Part shown: positions 31,496-39,884 of the stretch, piece by piece
Numbering within the stretch: position 1 is the first letter of the stretch
How the letters are laid out: each line of letters opens with the position of its first letter
Source: Azospirillum humicireducens
GTDB taxonomy: Bacteria; Pseudomonadota; Alphaproteobacteria; Azospirillales; Azospirillaceae
Assembly: GCF_001639105.2 (NCBI RefSeq)
Contig: NZ_CP028903.1
Span: 693,839 to 743,873, forward strand
Length of the DNA: 50,035 nt
Reading direction: 5' to 3'
Translations under genes and position numbers: made by a program
The notes under the pieces: generated by a model
Told to the model about the DNA's origin: nothing
Seen by the model: only the letters and a program-made list of their open reading frames with translations
Databases searched by the model: none

Positions 31496-33106
31496 TTACG
31501 CGCCGGCGGCGGCCGGCTCGGGCTGGTCGGGGGTCGGCATGAAGTTGACCTCGGGCAGGGTCAGCCCGCGCGCCTTCAGCGCTTCCTGTTCAAGCGCAAT
31601 CTGGTCCAGCAGGTCGTCGAGGTCGCGGCCCTGGTCCAGCGCCTCGTCGCGCAGGGTGGAGATGCCGAGCCGCACCCGCATCGCCGCGGCGGTGATTTCC
31701 TTCACCGGGTCCACCCAGCCGCGCGCCGGACCGCGCCACACCCCGCGCAGCCACGCCTGCCGCCGCGCCCGGCTTTCCGAGAAGCCCGGCAGGTCGAGGT
31801 AGCCCCGCCACACCGCCTCCTCCAGCACCAGGTCGAGCGTCGGCCGGCACCAGGTCAGCGTCTTGTGCATGCGCAGGAACAGCACGAAGCGCCAGCCCTC
31901 CAGCAGCGACGCGCGGGCCGAGCTGTAATTCGTCTTGCTGAAGTCGCGCATGAAGGTCTCGTAGGTCATGCCGATGCCGGTGGCGATCAGCCGGCTGACC
32001 GTGGTGACGAACCCGTCCATCCCGGCGCTGGGGCGGTTGGACGAGTAGCCCTTCAGCGACTCGCCCGGCAGCAGCCGCGGGATGGCGCCGCCCGGGCCGA
32101 TTCCGAGCTGCACCGACGGCTGGGTGTTGCGCATGTCCATGTAGCTGTTGGCGTCGCCGAACAGGTCGAGCAGCGTCTGGCCGTCGGCCGGGGTTTCCAG
32201 CACCGCGGCGATCACCGCATTGACCACCGCCGCCTGCAGCTCGGCCCGCTGGAACCGGGCGCGTTGCTTCAGCTCGGTCATCACCGGCGCGAACACCGAC
32301 ACGCCGCGGTGCTGGCCCGGCCGCTTCTGGTCGAAGGAGTGGATCACCACCCGCCGGCCGCCCGGCCCGCGCAGCGGCACCCGCTGCCACTCCGCCGCCG
32401 CCATCGCCCACGGCATGAACAGGTCGCCCGGATGGCTGCTGCGGATATGGTAGGCGACAGGCGCGCCATACCCGTCGATCTCGACACCGTCGCGCAGGCG
32501 GGGATCGCCGATGCGGTCCTGCGGGTTGGACAGCCGGTCGGCCTCCACCGTCTGCATGACGGTGGCGAAGCGGCTGCCCAGCCGGCGCTGCCGTTCGGGC
32601 AGCCACAGCGCCAGCTGCAGGCTTTCGCCGGCGACGAGGTCGGACTGCACCGACTGGCGCAGCATCGCGCCGAAGGGCAGCTGGCCGGTGACGTCGCAGG
32701 CGTCGCGGTCCTCGCTCCACTCGTGCCAGATGGATTCGATCCGGCGGGCGGCGTCCTGTGCCTGGTCGCGGCCGATGCCCAGCGCCCGGTAGTCCGGCAT
32801 CGACTGGAAATCCAGGCCGAAGCCGATGGCGCTGTCCTTCAGCGACTGGACGGCACCGGAGACCAGGGCGTCGTTGCGCTCCAGGTCGCGGGCGCGGGCG
32901 ACGATGGTCTGGCGGTCGCCGTCGAGGTCGGCATCGGGGGAGCCCGCCGCCGGCGTCCAGTCGCGCAGCTCGGGCGCGTTGCCCGATCCGGCGAGAAAGG
33001 CGCCCATCGCTGCCTGCGCCCGGGCGCGGCGGAACCCGGCTTGCCGGATCTGGGCCTGGGCGATCGGCCGCCCGTGTTGGTCGAGGATGACGGGAGCGGT
33101 GGCCAT
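31496..33106 (-). CDS. portal protein (lambda gpB family)
   Basis: 536 residues, standard for lambda-type portals, which form the dodecameric DNA gate at one capsid vertex. Motifs include ARARDLERNDALVSGAVQSL, IWHEWSEDRDACDVTGQLPF, a long central MQTVEADRLSNPQ, GVEIDGYGAPVAYHI, VIHSFDQKRPGQHRGVSVFA, and YETFMRDFSKTNYSSARASL. The ATG at 33106 overlaps the gpW stop (ATGA); the frame is open up to 33313 but only reads through gpW in another frame. Pro/Glu-rich residues end the protein. Confidence 0.93.
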   Translation of the reverse strand: MATAPVILDQHGRPIAQAQIRQAGFRRARAQAAMGAFLAGSGNAPELRDWTPAAGSPDADLDGDRQTIVARARDLERNDALVSGAVQSLKDSAIGFGLDFQSMPDYRALGIGRDQAQDAARRIESIWHEWSEDRDACDVTGQLPFGAMLRQSVQSDLVAGESLQLALWLPERQRRLGSRFATVMQTVEADRLSNPQDRIGDPRLRDGVEIDGYGAPVAYHIRSSHPGDLFMPWAMAAAEWQRVPLRGPGGRRVVIHSFDQKRPGQHRGVSVFAPVMTELKQRARFQRAELQAAVVNAVIAAVLETPADGQTLLDLFGDANSYMDMRNTQPSVQLGIGPGGAIPRLLPGESLKGYSSNRPSAGMDGFVTTVSRLIATGIGMTYETFMRDFSKTNYSSARASLLEGWRFVLFLRMHKTLTWCRPTLDLVLEEAVWRGYLDLPGFSESRARRQAWLRGVWRGPARGWVDPVKEITAAAMRVRLGISTLRDEALDQGRDLDDLLDQIALEQEALKARGLTLPEVNFMPTPDQPEPAAAGA

Positions 33107-33339
33107 CAGCCGATCATCCGGACATAGGGCGACACCGCCGGACCGCGCCGGCCCTTGGCCGCGGCGATCTGGCGTTCCAGCGAGGCGATGTAGCTGGCGA
33201 GCTGGGCGGCGTTGGCCGGGGCGTAGTCGACCACGCGGTCGCCGAAGCGCACGCTGACCTTCTGCTGGCCGATCCGCAGGGCATGGTGCGCGGCCCGCGC
33301 GTCGGCGAACCACGCCTCCAGGGTGGTGACGTCGGTCAT
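33106..33339 (-). CDS. head-tail joining protein gpW
   Basis: 77 residues, close to the 68 of lambda gpW, between terminase large subunit and portal as in lambda. The pattern is an N-terminal helix (EAWFADARAAHHALRIGQQK), a beta hairpin (VSVRFGDRVVDYAPAN) and a second helix (AQLASYIASLERQIAAA), the known gpW fold order. It completes the head so that the tail can attach. It overlaps both neighbours by a few bases. Confidence 0.82.
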   Translation of the reverse strand: MTDVTTLEAWFADARAAHHALRIGQQKVSVRFGDRVVDYAPANAAQLASYIASLERQIAAAKGRRGPAVSPYVRMIG

Positions 33340-35408
33340 AGGTAGAGCTCCCCTTTGTCGGTCGAGGCCGGCGGCGTCGGTGCCACCGGTTGGACGGCTG
33401 CGGCCGGCCGGCTCAGCCGGCGCGCCCGCTCCACCGCCGCGGCGATGGCGTCGGCCGGAGTCGATTCCGTCACGGTTTCTCCAGCTTCAGCCGGTGCCGC
33501 CTTGATGTCGGCCTCGCCCAGCTTGACGTATTTGCCGGACAGGGCCTGCAGGCCGCACACCGCAGCATAGGCGTAGACGAAGCACACCCCGGCCTCATGG
33601 GCCTCGGCCGGCTTCTGCCACACCGTGTATTGCTGGCCGCGCGGAACGATCAGCCGCTCGCGGGTCAGCTGGGCGAAGAACTCGTCGTCCAGCTCGCGGG
33701 CGCCGTCGATGGCGGCTTGCGGGAAATGCACATGGCGCGGCCCGGGCTTGTCCACCGCCAGGCTGCCATAGGCCCAGTCCCGCGCGGCGTTGCCGCCGAT
33801 CATGTACCAGACATGGCCCAGCTTGCTGGACGGCTTGCGCGGCCACACCCTGCCCCGCTGGCCCCGGCTTTCCGACCGGCCCTTGATCGCCCACACCCGC
33901 CGGGACCGGCGCTTGTTGGCGAAGGCATAGACCTCTTGCGTGTGGTGGCCGCCGCTGTCGATGCAGCTGGCCCGCACGTCCAGCGTGGTGCCGTCCGGCT
34001 TGCGGTAGCGGCGCAGCAGCACGCCCTCGTCCAGCGCCGCCCACACCTCGCCCTTGGCCGGATCGCCGGCCAAGACGAAATGGCCGATCAGCCAGACCTC
34101 CAGCCCACGGCCCCAACCGTAGACGGAGGCCTCCAGGCGCGGGTTCACCGTGCCGGACTGGACGTCCACCCCGACGGTGATGAACTCGACACCCGCCGGC
34201 ACCTCGGCCGGGTACGGCTCCATGCGGTCGATGAAGCTGCTGCTCTTGACCTCCTGCCCGTAGGTCGCCCGGTAGGGCCGGCCCAGCCGCAGGTTCATGA
34301 AGGGCTGCACCAGCGTCGCCGGATCGGCCTGCGCCTCCAGCCATTCCTGGACGATCACCGGCCAGGCGGCGTTGGGGTTCAGCGACATGCCGGTCCACAG
34401 ATGCATGCCGACATGGCCGGGCACCTTCGCCTTGGCGGTCGGGCGCCATTCGCCGTTGGCGTCCATCCACGCCTTGTGCCGCTCTTCGATGATGCAGCCG
34501 CAGGTGCCGACGTACCACACCTTGTCCAGGCTGCCCTCGGCGTCCAGGCTCCATTTCAGCCCGTGCGGCACGTCCGGCCCGCCCCAGTCGAGATACTGCC
34601 AGCCATCGAGCTGACCGGCGGCGTCCGAGCATTGCGGGCACGGCACGAAGTAGCGGCGCTGGTCGGACGCCAGCCACAGCTTCCATACCCGGCTGGTCTC
34701 GTACAGCAGCGGCGTCGAACCGCGCACCATCGAGCGGTTCCAGAAGGTTTCGCCGCGCGTCCAGAACAGCTTCAGCTTGTCGCCCTGGGTCTTGGCCCCG
34801 GGCGTCCAGCCGTCGCCGTCGATTTCGTCGGCGAACAGGAAGCGGGCGGAGTAGCGGCGGAAGGCATCGTCCGACGCGGCGCCGACCACCCGCACGCTGG
34901 CGCCGTTGCTCAGCTGGTAGAAGGCGGCGTTGTCCTGTTTCTCCCCCTTCTTCACCGGCCGCATCAGCGGCTTCAGCACCGGCGTGTCGCGCAGCATCGG
35001 GGCGATTTCGCCACTTCCAAAATCGTCGGCGTCCGGCACGGTGGGCTGGGCGATGGCGCACAGCGTCGGGTCCTGGTGGAGGTGGTAGCCCACCGCCAGC
35101 GTGGCGCAGCGGGTGTAGCCGACGCGCGCCGCCTTCAGCACGGTCAGCAGCGGCACCGCCGGGTCGCACATGGCGTCCAGCAGCCCGCGCTGGTAGCCGT
35201 AGAGCGTCACCTTGCCATGCTCGGCCCCGGTGCCCTTCGGGATCCAGCCGTAGCGTTCGGCCCAGGCGGAGCCGCTCATGCGTTCCTGGAACTTCAGGCT
35301 GCCCTCGAACAGGGACAGCAGCGCCCGGCGCAGCTCGCCCCGTCCGGTGCGGTAATCGCCGTGCCGGTGGGCGCTGACCCGCGCCGCCGCCTCAAGCCCC
35401 CGGTTCAT
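33336..35408 (-). CDS. terminase large subunit (gpA family)
   Basis: 690 residues; the DNA-packaging ATPase and cos/pac nuclease. Residues 92-99 KAARVGYT match the unusual Walker A of lambda gpA, and residues 190-197 FLFADEID are the Walker B. The C-terminal nuclease part shows GVDVQSGTVNPRLEASVYGW with an acidic metal site and IDSGGHHTQEVYAFANKRR. A Cys cluster (VPCPQCSDAAG, GTCGC) sits between the domains. It overlaps the small subunit by 17 bases and gpW by 4. Confidence 0.93.
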   Translation of the reverse strand: MNRGLEAAARVSAHRHGDYRTGRGELRRALLSLFEGSLKFQERMSGSAWAERYGWIPKGTGAEHGKVTLYGYQRGLLDAMCDPAVPLLTVLKAARVGYTRCATLAVGYHLHQDPTLCAIAQPTVPDADDFGSGEIAPMLRDTPVLKPLMRPVKKGEKQDNAAFYQLSNGASVRVVGAASDDAFRRYSARFLFADEIDGDGWTPGAKTQGDKLKLFWTRGETFWNRSMVRGSTPLLYETSRVWKLWLASDQRRYFVPCPQCSDAAGQLDGWQYLDWGGPDVPHGLKWSLDAEGSLDKVWYVGTCGCIIEERHKAWMDANGEWRPTAKAKVPGHVGMHLWTGMSLNPNAAWPVIVQEWLEAQADPATLVQPFMNLRLGRPYRATYGQEVKSSSFIDRMEPYPAEVPAGVEFITVGVDVQSGTVNPRLEASVYGWGRGLEVWLIGHFVLAGDPAKGEVWAALDEGVLLRRYRKPDGTTLDVRASCIDSGGHHTQEVYAFANKRRSRRVWAIKGRSESRGQRGRVWPRKPSSKLGHVWYMIGGNAARDWAYGSLAVDKPGPRHVHFPQAAIDGARELDDEFFAQLTRERLIVPRGQQYTVWQKPAEAHEAGVCFVYAYAAVCGLQALSGKYVKLGEADIKAAPAEAGETVTESTPADAIAAAVERARRLSRPAAAVQPVAPTPPASTDKGELYL

Positions 35409-35922
35409 CGCCCACCGCAGCGCCCCAGCTCTTGACCAGCTCGTCCCGGGCGGCGTCGAAGGCTCGATTGATTTCCGTCTCGGCCATCGCCTGGATTTCC
35501 GGCGCCCCGGTCATCGCCGCGGCGCGGCCGGCGATCTTGGCCACCGCGTTCGACAGGCCGGTGCGCAGCCCAATGCAGAAGCCGGCGACGTCGGCCGCCG
35601 CCTCATGGCGGTTCACCACTTCGTTCAGCGCCTCGTCGGCCTTGATCTCCGCCACCACCGCATCGGCCACCGCCTTGCGGCGCTTGGCCTCGTCGGCGGT
35701 GATGACGCCGATCTCGCCCTCATAGCCGGCAGCGACGTCGGCCACGGCGCGGTCCACCAGCCAGCGGTGGACGTCGGCGGTCGCGAAGGCCCATTCCCGG
35801 CCCTTGGCCCCCTTCTCCGCGAAGGGGCAGCCGTCGCGCACCCAGGCGTCGACGGTGGGCAGGCTGACGCCGAACAGGTCGGCCAGCTCCGCCCGGTTCA
35901 CCCGTTGGCCCGGTTTGGACAT
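35392..35922 (-). CDS. terminase small subunit (Nu1-like)
   Basis: 176 residues. The N-terminus is a winged helix-turn-helix of the Nu1/DUF1441 type: VNRAELADLFGVSLPTVDAW, VRDGCPFAEKGAKGREWAFA. A long helical region follows (DEAKRRKAVADAVVAEIKAD) that would mediate oligomerisation and contact with the large subunit. It binds the phage DNA to start packaging. The ATG at 35922 is chosen over a TTG at 35928 because GAGG lies 9 bases before it. Confidence 0.85.
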   Translation of the reverse strand: MSKPGQRVNRAELADLFGVSLPTVDAWVRDGCPFAEKGAKGREWAFATADVHRWLVDRAVADVAAGYEGEIGVITADEAKRRKAVADAVVAEIKADEALNEVVNRHEAAADVAGFCIGLRTGLSNAVAKIAGRAAAMTGAPEIQAMAETEINRAFDAARDELVKSWGAAVGDEPGA

Positions 35923-36028
35923 AAACAAAAACCTCGATTCAAAATTTTCTCAGAGGGTGGACCGGTGCGGCCCGAATTACCCTCGTGGGTAGTACCCCCC
36001 GGAAGGACCCGTCGCCGCCCCCGGCCCG

Positions 36029-36775
36029 TCAGCGCCGGGCGGCGAAGCGGGCGTTGACCGTCCGCACCGCCTCCTCCAGCCGCCGGCCGATGTTGGCCCG
36101 CACCGCCCGCTCGACGATGTCGTGGAAGCGGAAGCGCGGGCGGTAGCTGGGCGCCCGGACGAAGATCACCACCGGCCGGGCGTCGGCGCCGTCGCGCCGG
36201 TAGATGCCCGGCGGCAGCCCGCCGGCGTTGCCCGGCAATGCTGCGAAGTAGCCGTTGCGCCGCCGCTTCTTCCGGCTGCGGGCGCTGTCGCTCCGGTTGG
36301 CGCTGTAGCCCTGTTCCCCGAAGGCCCGTGTCTGCGACAGGATGCGCACCACCTCCGACCGCCGCATGTTGCCGTAGGCGTCGAGGCTGGCCTCTTCGCC
36401 CGGAACGGCGAACATGCCGGCCGGCAGCAGGCCGGCGCCCCGCAGCTGGCGCTCCATCCGCTTGTCCCGGCGCGGTCCGCCCTCGACGTTGGGCAGCAGG
36501 TAGCGCGCCGCCGGCGTGCCCTTGCCCCAATCGTCCTTGAAGCCCACCCAGGCCACCGGGTCCGCCTTGGTGGCGGGCCGGACGAAGGTGGCGTTGACCG
36601 TGTAGGGCGTCGGCCGGTCGAAGGTCTCCGGCAGCGCCCGCTGAACCGCCAGCTTGGCGTCCTGCGCCGTCCTGGTCAGCGCCATCGGCAGCGCGTAGCG
36701 GGTGAGCTGGTCGCCATACTGGCGGATGGCCGCCTTCACCTGCTGGGCAGAGGCCCGGATCCGTGCGTCGGCCAT
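36029..36775 (-). CDS. minor tail protein gpZ-like (tail completion)
   Basis: 248 residues. The start is a helix with ALPMALTRTAQDAKLAVQRA and then RPTPYTVNATFVRPATKADP, matching the opening of minor tail protein Z-type proteins. A basic loop (SARSRKKRRRNGYF) and the ending VVIFVRAPSYRPRFRFHDIV fit too. In lambda gene Z lies between FII and U; here the gene is upstream of the terminase, while no Z-like gene is present at the usual place. The identity is a pattern match, not certain. Confidence 0.55.
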   Translation of the reverse strand: MADARIRASAQQVKAAIRQYGDQLTRYALPMALTRTAQDAKLAVQRALPETFDRPTPYTVNATFVRPATKADPVAWVGFKDDWGKGTPAARYLLPNVEGGPRRDKRMERQLRGAGLLPAGMFAVPGEEASLDAYGNMRRSEVVRILSQTRAFGEQGYSANRSDSARSRKKRRRNGYFAALPGNAGGLPPGIYRRDGADARPVVIFVRAPSYRPRFRFHDIVERAVRANIGRRLEEAVRTVNARFAARR

Positions 36776-36787
36776 GGGCAGCAGACC

Positions 36788-37051
36788 TTAAGGCTTGCGG
36801 TTGGCGTCGCCGTCAAAGTGTTCACGCGTGAACACTTTGGACCGACCGCGGAAGCGGTCCCGGACGTCGAGCCCCAGCAGCACCAGGCGCCCGGCCACCA
36901 GCGCCACCGTGCCCCAGAAGGCCAGCTCCTGCGCCGGCCCATGCAGGGCATCGAGCCACCAGCCCATGGTGCCGCCGATCGTGACGATGACGCCGTCGGT
37001 GGCGGTTCGGGCAGTGAGGCCGTGCATCACGTCCTCCAGATGCATGGTCAT
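36788..37051 (-). CDS. 87-residue membrane protein ending with KVFTREHF
   Basis: Two hydrophobic stretches (ATDGVIVTIGGTMGWWL and LAFWGTVALVAGRLVLLGLDV) followed by a basic turn RDRFRGR and the C-terminal KVFTREHFDGDANRKP. The segment KVFTREHF is encoded by the palindrome at 36814-36839. It lies between the methyltransferase (4-base overlap) and the gpZ-like gene. It resembles small phage membrane proteins or holins in shape only; no family is recognised. Confidence 0.5.
   Translation of the reverse strand: MTMHLEDVMHGLTARTATDGVIVTIGGTMGWWLDALHGPAQELAFWGTVALVAGRLVLLGLDVRDRFRGRSKVFTREHFDGDANRKP
36814..36839. repeat. 26-bp perfect palindrome, copy 2 (AAAGTGTTCACG core)
   Basis: CAAAGTGTTCACG / CGTGAACACTTTG, perfect over 26 bp, inside the coding region of the 36788-37051 gene. 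It is one base different from the 12705-12736 copy over a 24-bp core. Confidence 0.88.
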
Positions 37052-37839
37052 GCCGCCAGCTCCTCGGTGAGGTTGACCAGCCGCTGCCAGCCGGCCTCGA
37101 AATAGCGCCGGTCGCGCTCGATGCCGATGAAGCGCCGGCCCGTGGTCAGGGCGGCATGGCCGGCCGACGCGCTGCCGAAGAACGGGTCGAGCACCGTTTC
37201 GCCCGGCGGGCAGACGGTGCCGATCAGCTCGGCCAGCAGCCCCACCGGCTTCTCCGTCGGGTGGGCCCCGAACCGCACCGGCGCATGGCGCAGCACATTG
37301 GCGACGTTCCGGCGCAGCGGCTCCGTACCCTTGCCCTTTGTGAAGTGGTGGATCAGCTCATGCTGGTGGCGGAAGTGCGTCCCCATGCCGAAATAGGTCT
37401 TGTCCCACACCAGCAGCCCCACCCGCTTCAGGTCGGCGCTTTCCATGGCGTCGGCCGCATGGCCGTTGAGGAACAGCGCGGCCTCGCCCCCGTCGATGGC
37501 ATCGGCCAGATGATCGCCCATGCGCCAGTCGATGAAGGCCAGCACATGACCGCCCGGCTTGAGCACCCGCTGCCACTCCATGGCGCAGCTGCGCAGCAGG
37601 TGGAGGAAGCCGCGCGTGCTCAGGCTGTCGGAACCGAACCACCGGTCACCGCCGCCCTTGGTTGACCGCGTCATGGTCTTGCCGTAGGCGGTGCGGCCGG
37701 CCTCGCGGGTGGCGCCGCTGGAATAGGGAACGTCGGTCAGCACCAGGCTGACCGAGCTGTCGGGAAGCTCCCGCATCCGCTCGATGCAGTCGCCCAGCAT
37801 CAGCGTCGCGGCGCCGATCGTCACGGAATGCATGGTCAT
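37048..37839 (-). CDS. DNA methyltransferase (N4/N6, beta class)
   Basis: 263 residues. The catalytic motif IV reads LVLTDVPYSSG, a variant of DPPY, at the N-terminal side, and the AdoMet-binding motif I LDPFFGSASAGHAA follows near the C-terminus, the order of beta-class amino-methyltransferases. RFIGIERDRRYFEAGWQRL completes the family pattern, with HPTEKPVGLL before it. It would modify phage DNA against host restriction; no cognate endonuclease is adjacent, so it is an orphan. AAGGG lies 7 bases before the ATG. Confidence 0.88.
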   Translation of the reverse strand: MTMHSVTIGAATLMLGDCIERMRELPDSSVSLVLTDVPYSSGATREAGRTAYGKTMTRSTKGGGDRWFGSDSLSTRGFLHLLRSCAMEWQRVLKPGGHVLAFIDWRMGDHLADAIDGGEAALFLNGHAADAMESADLKRVGLLVWDKTYFGMGTHFRHQHELIHHFTKGKGTEPLRRNVANVLRHAPVRFGAHPTEKPVGLLAELIGTVCPPGETVLDPFFGSASAGHAALTTGRRFIGIERDRRYFEAGWQRLVNLTEELAA

Positions 37840-37912
37840 CGTGAAACCCTTGGATTTCAGCCGTTTTTCAGGGGGTAGCTTGCGATAATGTCTGTTTTCG
37901 CAAGCTCAGGAC

Positions 37913-38419
37913 TCAGGCCGCCGACACCGTCAGCGGCTTGACAAAGAAGGCATCGTCGCCCCCCTCGATGGAGACGCCGGGAATGGTCGCGGCCACCTTC
38001 GGCTCCGCCAGCAGCGCGGCCCGGTCGACCTCACTCTTGGTGCGGATGAAGCGCCGCAGCTTGCGATCTTCCTCCAGCAGCGTCAGCAGCGCATCGGCGT
38101 CCGCCACCACCAGCTTGGCCGTCGTCTTCTTCACGCCCATGGTGCCGGTGGGCAGCGCCACCGACTTCTTGGTCCCGGTCAGCAGGGTGGAGCGGTTGGC
38201 GTCGAAGTAGCCGCGCAGCAGTTCCGTGTCGGCCGCGATCGCCGTGCGCAGCGGCGCCGCCGCAGTCTCATAGGCGAGGTTCGCCTGTGCGACCGCGACG
38301 TCCAGCGCGGCCTTCAGCCGGGCCAGCTGCGCTTGCGCAGCGCCGATCCGGCCCACCACAGCCGCAGCCTGGTCCTGGGTGCGCACCCGGCGCACGGGAG
38401 CGGCGACAGTCTCGCCCAT
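37913..38419 (-). CDS. Gam-like host-nuclease inhibitor
   Basis: 168 residues, matching Mu Gam in length and pattern: a helical coiled-coil start (QAAAVVGRIGAAQAQLARLK, LDVAVAQANLAYETAAAPLR), then the beta domain with GTMGVKKTTAKLVVADADAL, LEEDRKLRRFIRTKSEVDRA and a final GDDAFFVKPL. Gam binds double-strand DNA ends and blocks exonucleases. The ATG at 38419 has GGAGG 6 bases upstream and follows the integrase stop by 1 base. A Gam of the Mu type in a lambda-ordered phage is a sign of mosaicism. Confidence 0.82.
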   Translation of the reverse strand: MGETVAAPVRRVRTQDQAAAVVGRIGAAQAQLARLKAALDVAVAQANLAYETAAAPLRTAIAADTELLRGYFDANRSTLLTGTKKSVALPTGTMGVKKTTAKLVVADADALLTLLEEDRKLRRFIRTKSEVDRAALLAEPKVAATIPGVSIEGGDDAFFVKPLTVSAA

Positions 38420-38420
38420 G

Positions 38421-39419
38421 TCAATCCTCCGCAATGAGCGCCGCCATCTGGCCAGCCAGGTCGGCGCGGTTGTCGTCATAGGTCTGCAGCACCCGGACGT
38501 CCCGGTGCCGCGAGAAGCGCTGCACCGCCCGGATGTTGCCGTTGCTGGCGTCCAGCGCCGCGGTGATGGCCGAGTGGCGCAGCCCGTGCGGCCGGGTGGC
38601 GATGCCCACCCCGGCGCCCAGTTCGCGAATGACCTGGTACACGGCGGCGCCGGTCAGGCGTCCCTCGCCTCGGCCGGCGGCATCGAGGCGATGGAACAGC
38701 GGCCCGGGGTCCTTCCCCCGTACCGCGATCCACGCCTCGAGCGCCGTCCTGGTGGCGGCCGGCAGGGTGACCCGCTCACGCTGGGTCCGCCCCTTGCCCA
38801 GCACCGCGACGGTGCCGCGCCGGCTCTCGTAATGCTCCAGGTCCAGCGACACCACCTCGCCGCGGCGCAGGGCCACGTCGTGCAGCAGCCGGACGATGGC
38901 GGTATCGCGCAGGCCCTTGGCGTCGGTGCGCTCCTTCGCCTGCGCCACCATGGCCCGCACGCCGTCCCGCCCCGGCCCGCGCGTGTCGCGGTAGGTGACG
39001 GAGTCGACGTTCTCGATGTCGAGCGCCCAGCTGACCAACCCCAGCGTGTTGCCCAACCTGACCACCGACCGCAGCGCCGCCAGCCGGCGGTTCACCGTCG
39101 CCGGCTGAAGCCCCCGCCGCACCATGTCGGTGCGATAGCCCAGCGCCAGAGCGTTGGCCTGCCCGTGTTCCACCGCCAGCAGCATCCGCACCGCCTGTTC
39201 GGCGGTGGCGGCGAAGGCGGCCAGCCCGTCCTGCCGGGCGACGAAGGTCCGGAAATCCTCATGATCGCGCCGATAGGCCCGCACCGTGTTGGCCGAGCGC
39301 CCGGCATAGAAGGCATCCAGCAGGTGCTCCTGGATGCGGTCCAGCCGCAGCGCCGGGGCGTGGCGGGCGTCGCTGACGTCCTGTCCGGCCGGATCGCCCG
39401 GAAGGACGGGAAGGCTCAT
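38421..39419 (-). CDS. int: tyrosine recombinase (phage integrase)
   Basis: 332 residues: an N-terminal SAM-like arm/core-binding domain (SANTVRAYRRDHEDFRTFVA) and a catalytic domain with Arg186 (VALRRGEVVSLD), Lys209 (VLGKGR), His278 and Arg281 (HGLRHS), His305 (SRHRDV) and the nucleophile Tyr314 (LQTYDDN). It would integrate and excise the prophage. The ATG at 39419 is chosen because the preceding small gene stops there (4-base overlap) and the longer frame is Arg/Gly-rich. Its place in the middle of the element rather than at an end is unusual. Confidence 0.92.
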   Translation of the reverse strand: MSLPVLPGDPAGQDVSDARHAPALRLDRIQEHLLDAFYAGRSANTVRAYRRDHEDFRTFVARQDGLAAFAATAEQAVRMLLAVEHGQANALALGYRTDMVRRGLQPATVNRRLAALRSVVRLGNTLGLVSWALDIENVDSVTYRDTRGPGRDGVRAMVAQAKERTDAKGLRDTAIVRLLHDVALRRGEVVSLDLEHYESRRGTVAVLGKGRTQRERVTLPAATRTALEAWIAVRGKDPGPLFHRLDAAGRGEGRLTGAAVYQVIRELGAGVGIATRPHGLRHSAITAALDASNGNIRAVQRFSRHRDVRVLQTYDDNRADLAGQMAALIAED

Positions 39420-39598
39420 CGGTCGATGGCGTCGCGCAGCTCGGCCACCGTCATGTCCTCCGGCAGCTCGCGCAGCATCGCCGCGACCTGCTGGCCGAAG
39501 AACTCGACCGCGCCGTCCGACGGGCACACCGCCACCGGGTCGCTGTCACGGGTGAGGCCGGCGCCGGCGGCGACCGCCTCGCGGATCAGCTCGTCCAT
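39416..39598 (-). CDS. 60-residue hypothetical phage protein
   Basis: Small acidic protein MDELIREAVAAGAGLTRDSD ending EDMTVAELRDAIDR, with balanced composition and a stop overlapping the integrase start by 4 bases, so it is probably translationally coupled to the integrase. It has no membrane segment, no cysteine pair and no recognised domain. Confidence 0.55.
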   Translation of the reverse strand: MDELIREAVAAGAGLTRDSDPVAVCPSDGAVEFFGQQVAAMLRELPEDMTVAELRDAIDR

Positions 39599-39610
39599 CC
39601 TGCTATCCTG

Positions 39611-39865
39611 TCAGGAAAGCCGCGCGACCGCCCGCGCATCGGCCAGCCGGCCGGCGGCATGATCGCGCAGCATGTCGAAGAGAGGCACGCAATCCTCCAC
39701 CAGCCCGATCAGCCAGGGCGCCCGGATCCAGCCCTGCGCGGTCTGGATCTCGATGGCCTCGATGTCGGCGCGGAAGGGTCCGCCCTGGTAGGTGATGCGC
39801 ACGGCGAAGTGACGATCCACCGGGCCGAGCTGAAGGCACAGCACGCCGTCCCATTCGGTCCGCAT
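39611..39865 (-). CDS. 84-residue hypothetical phage protein
   Basis: From the ATG at 39865: MRTEWDGVLCLQLGPVDRHF, then beta strands (AVRITYQGGPFRADIEAIEI), a WIRAPWLIGLVEDCVP segment and a C-terminal helix. Composition is globular. The ATG follows a long GC hairpin at 39885-39919, so transcription may be controlled there. It lies 12 bases before the 60-residue gene. No family is recognised. Confidence 0.5.
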   Translation of the reverse strand: MRTEWDGVLCLQLGPVDRHFAVRITYQGGPFRADIEAIEIQTAQGWIRAPWLIGLVEDCVPLFDMLRDHAAGRLADARAVARLS

Positions 39866-39884
39866 GGCAAGCCCCCGGACAGCA

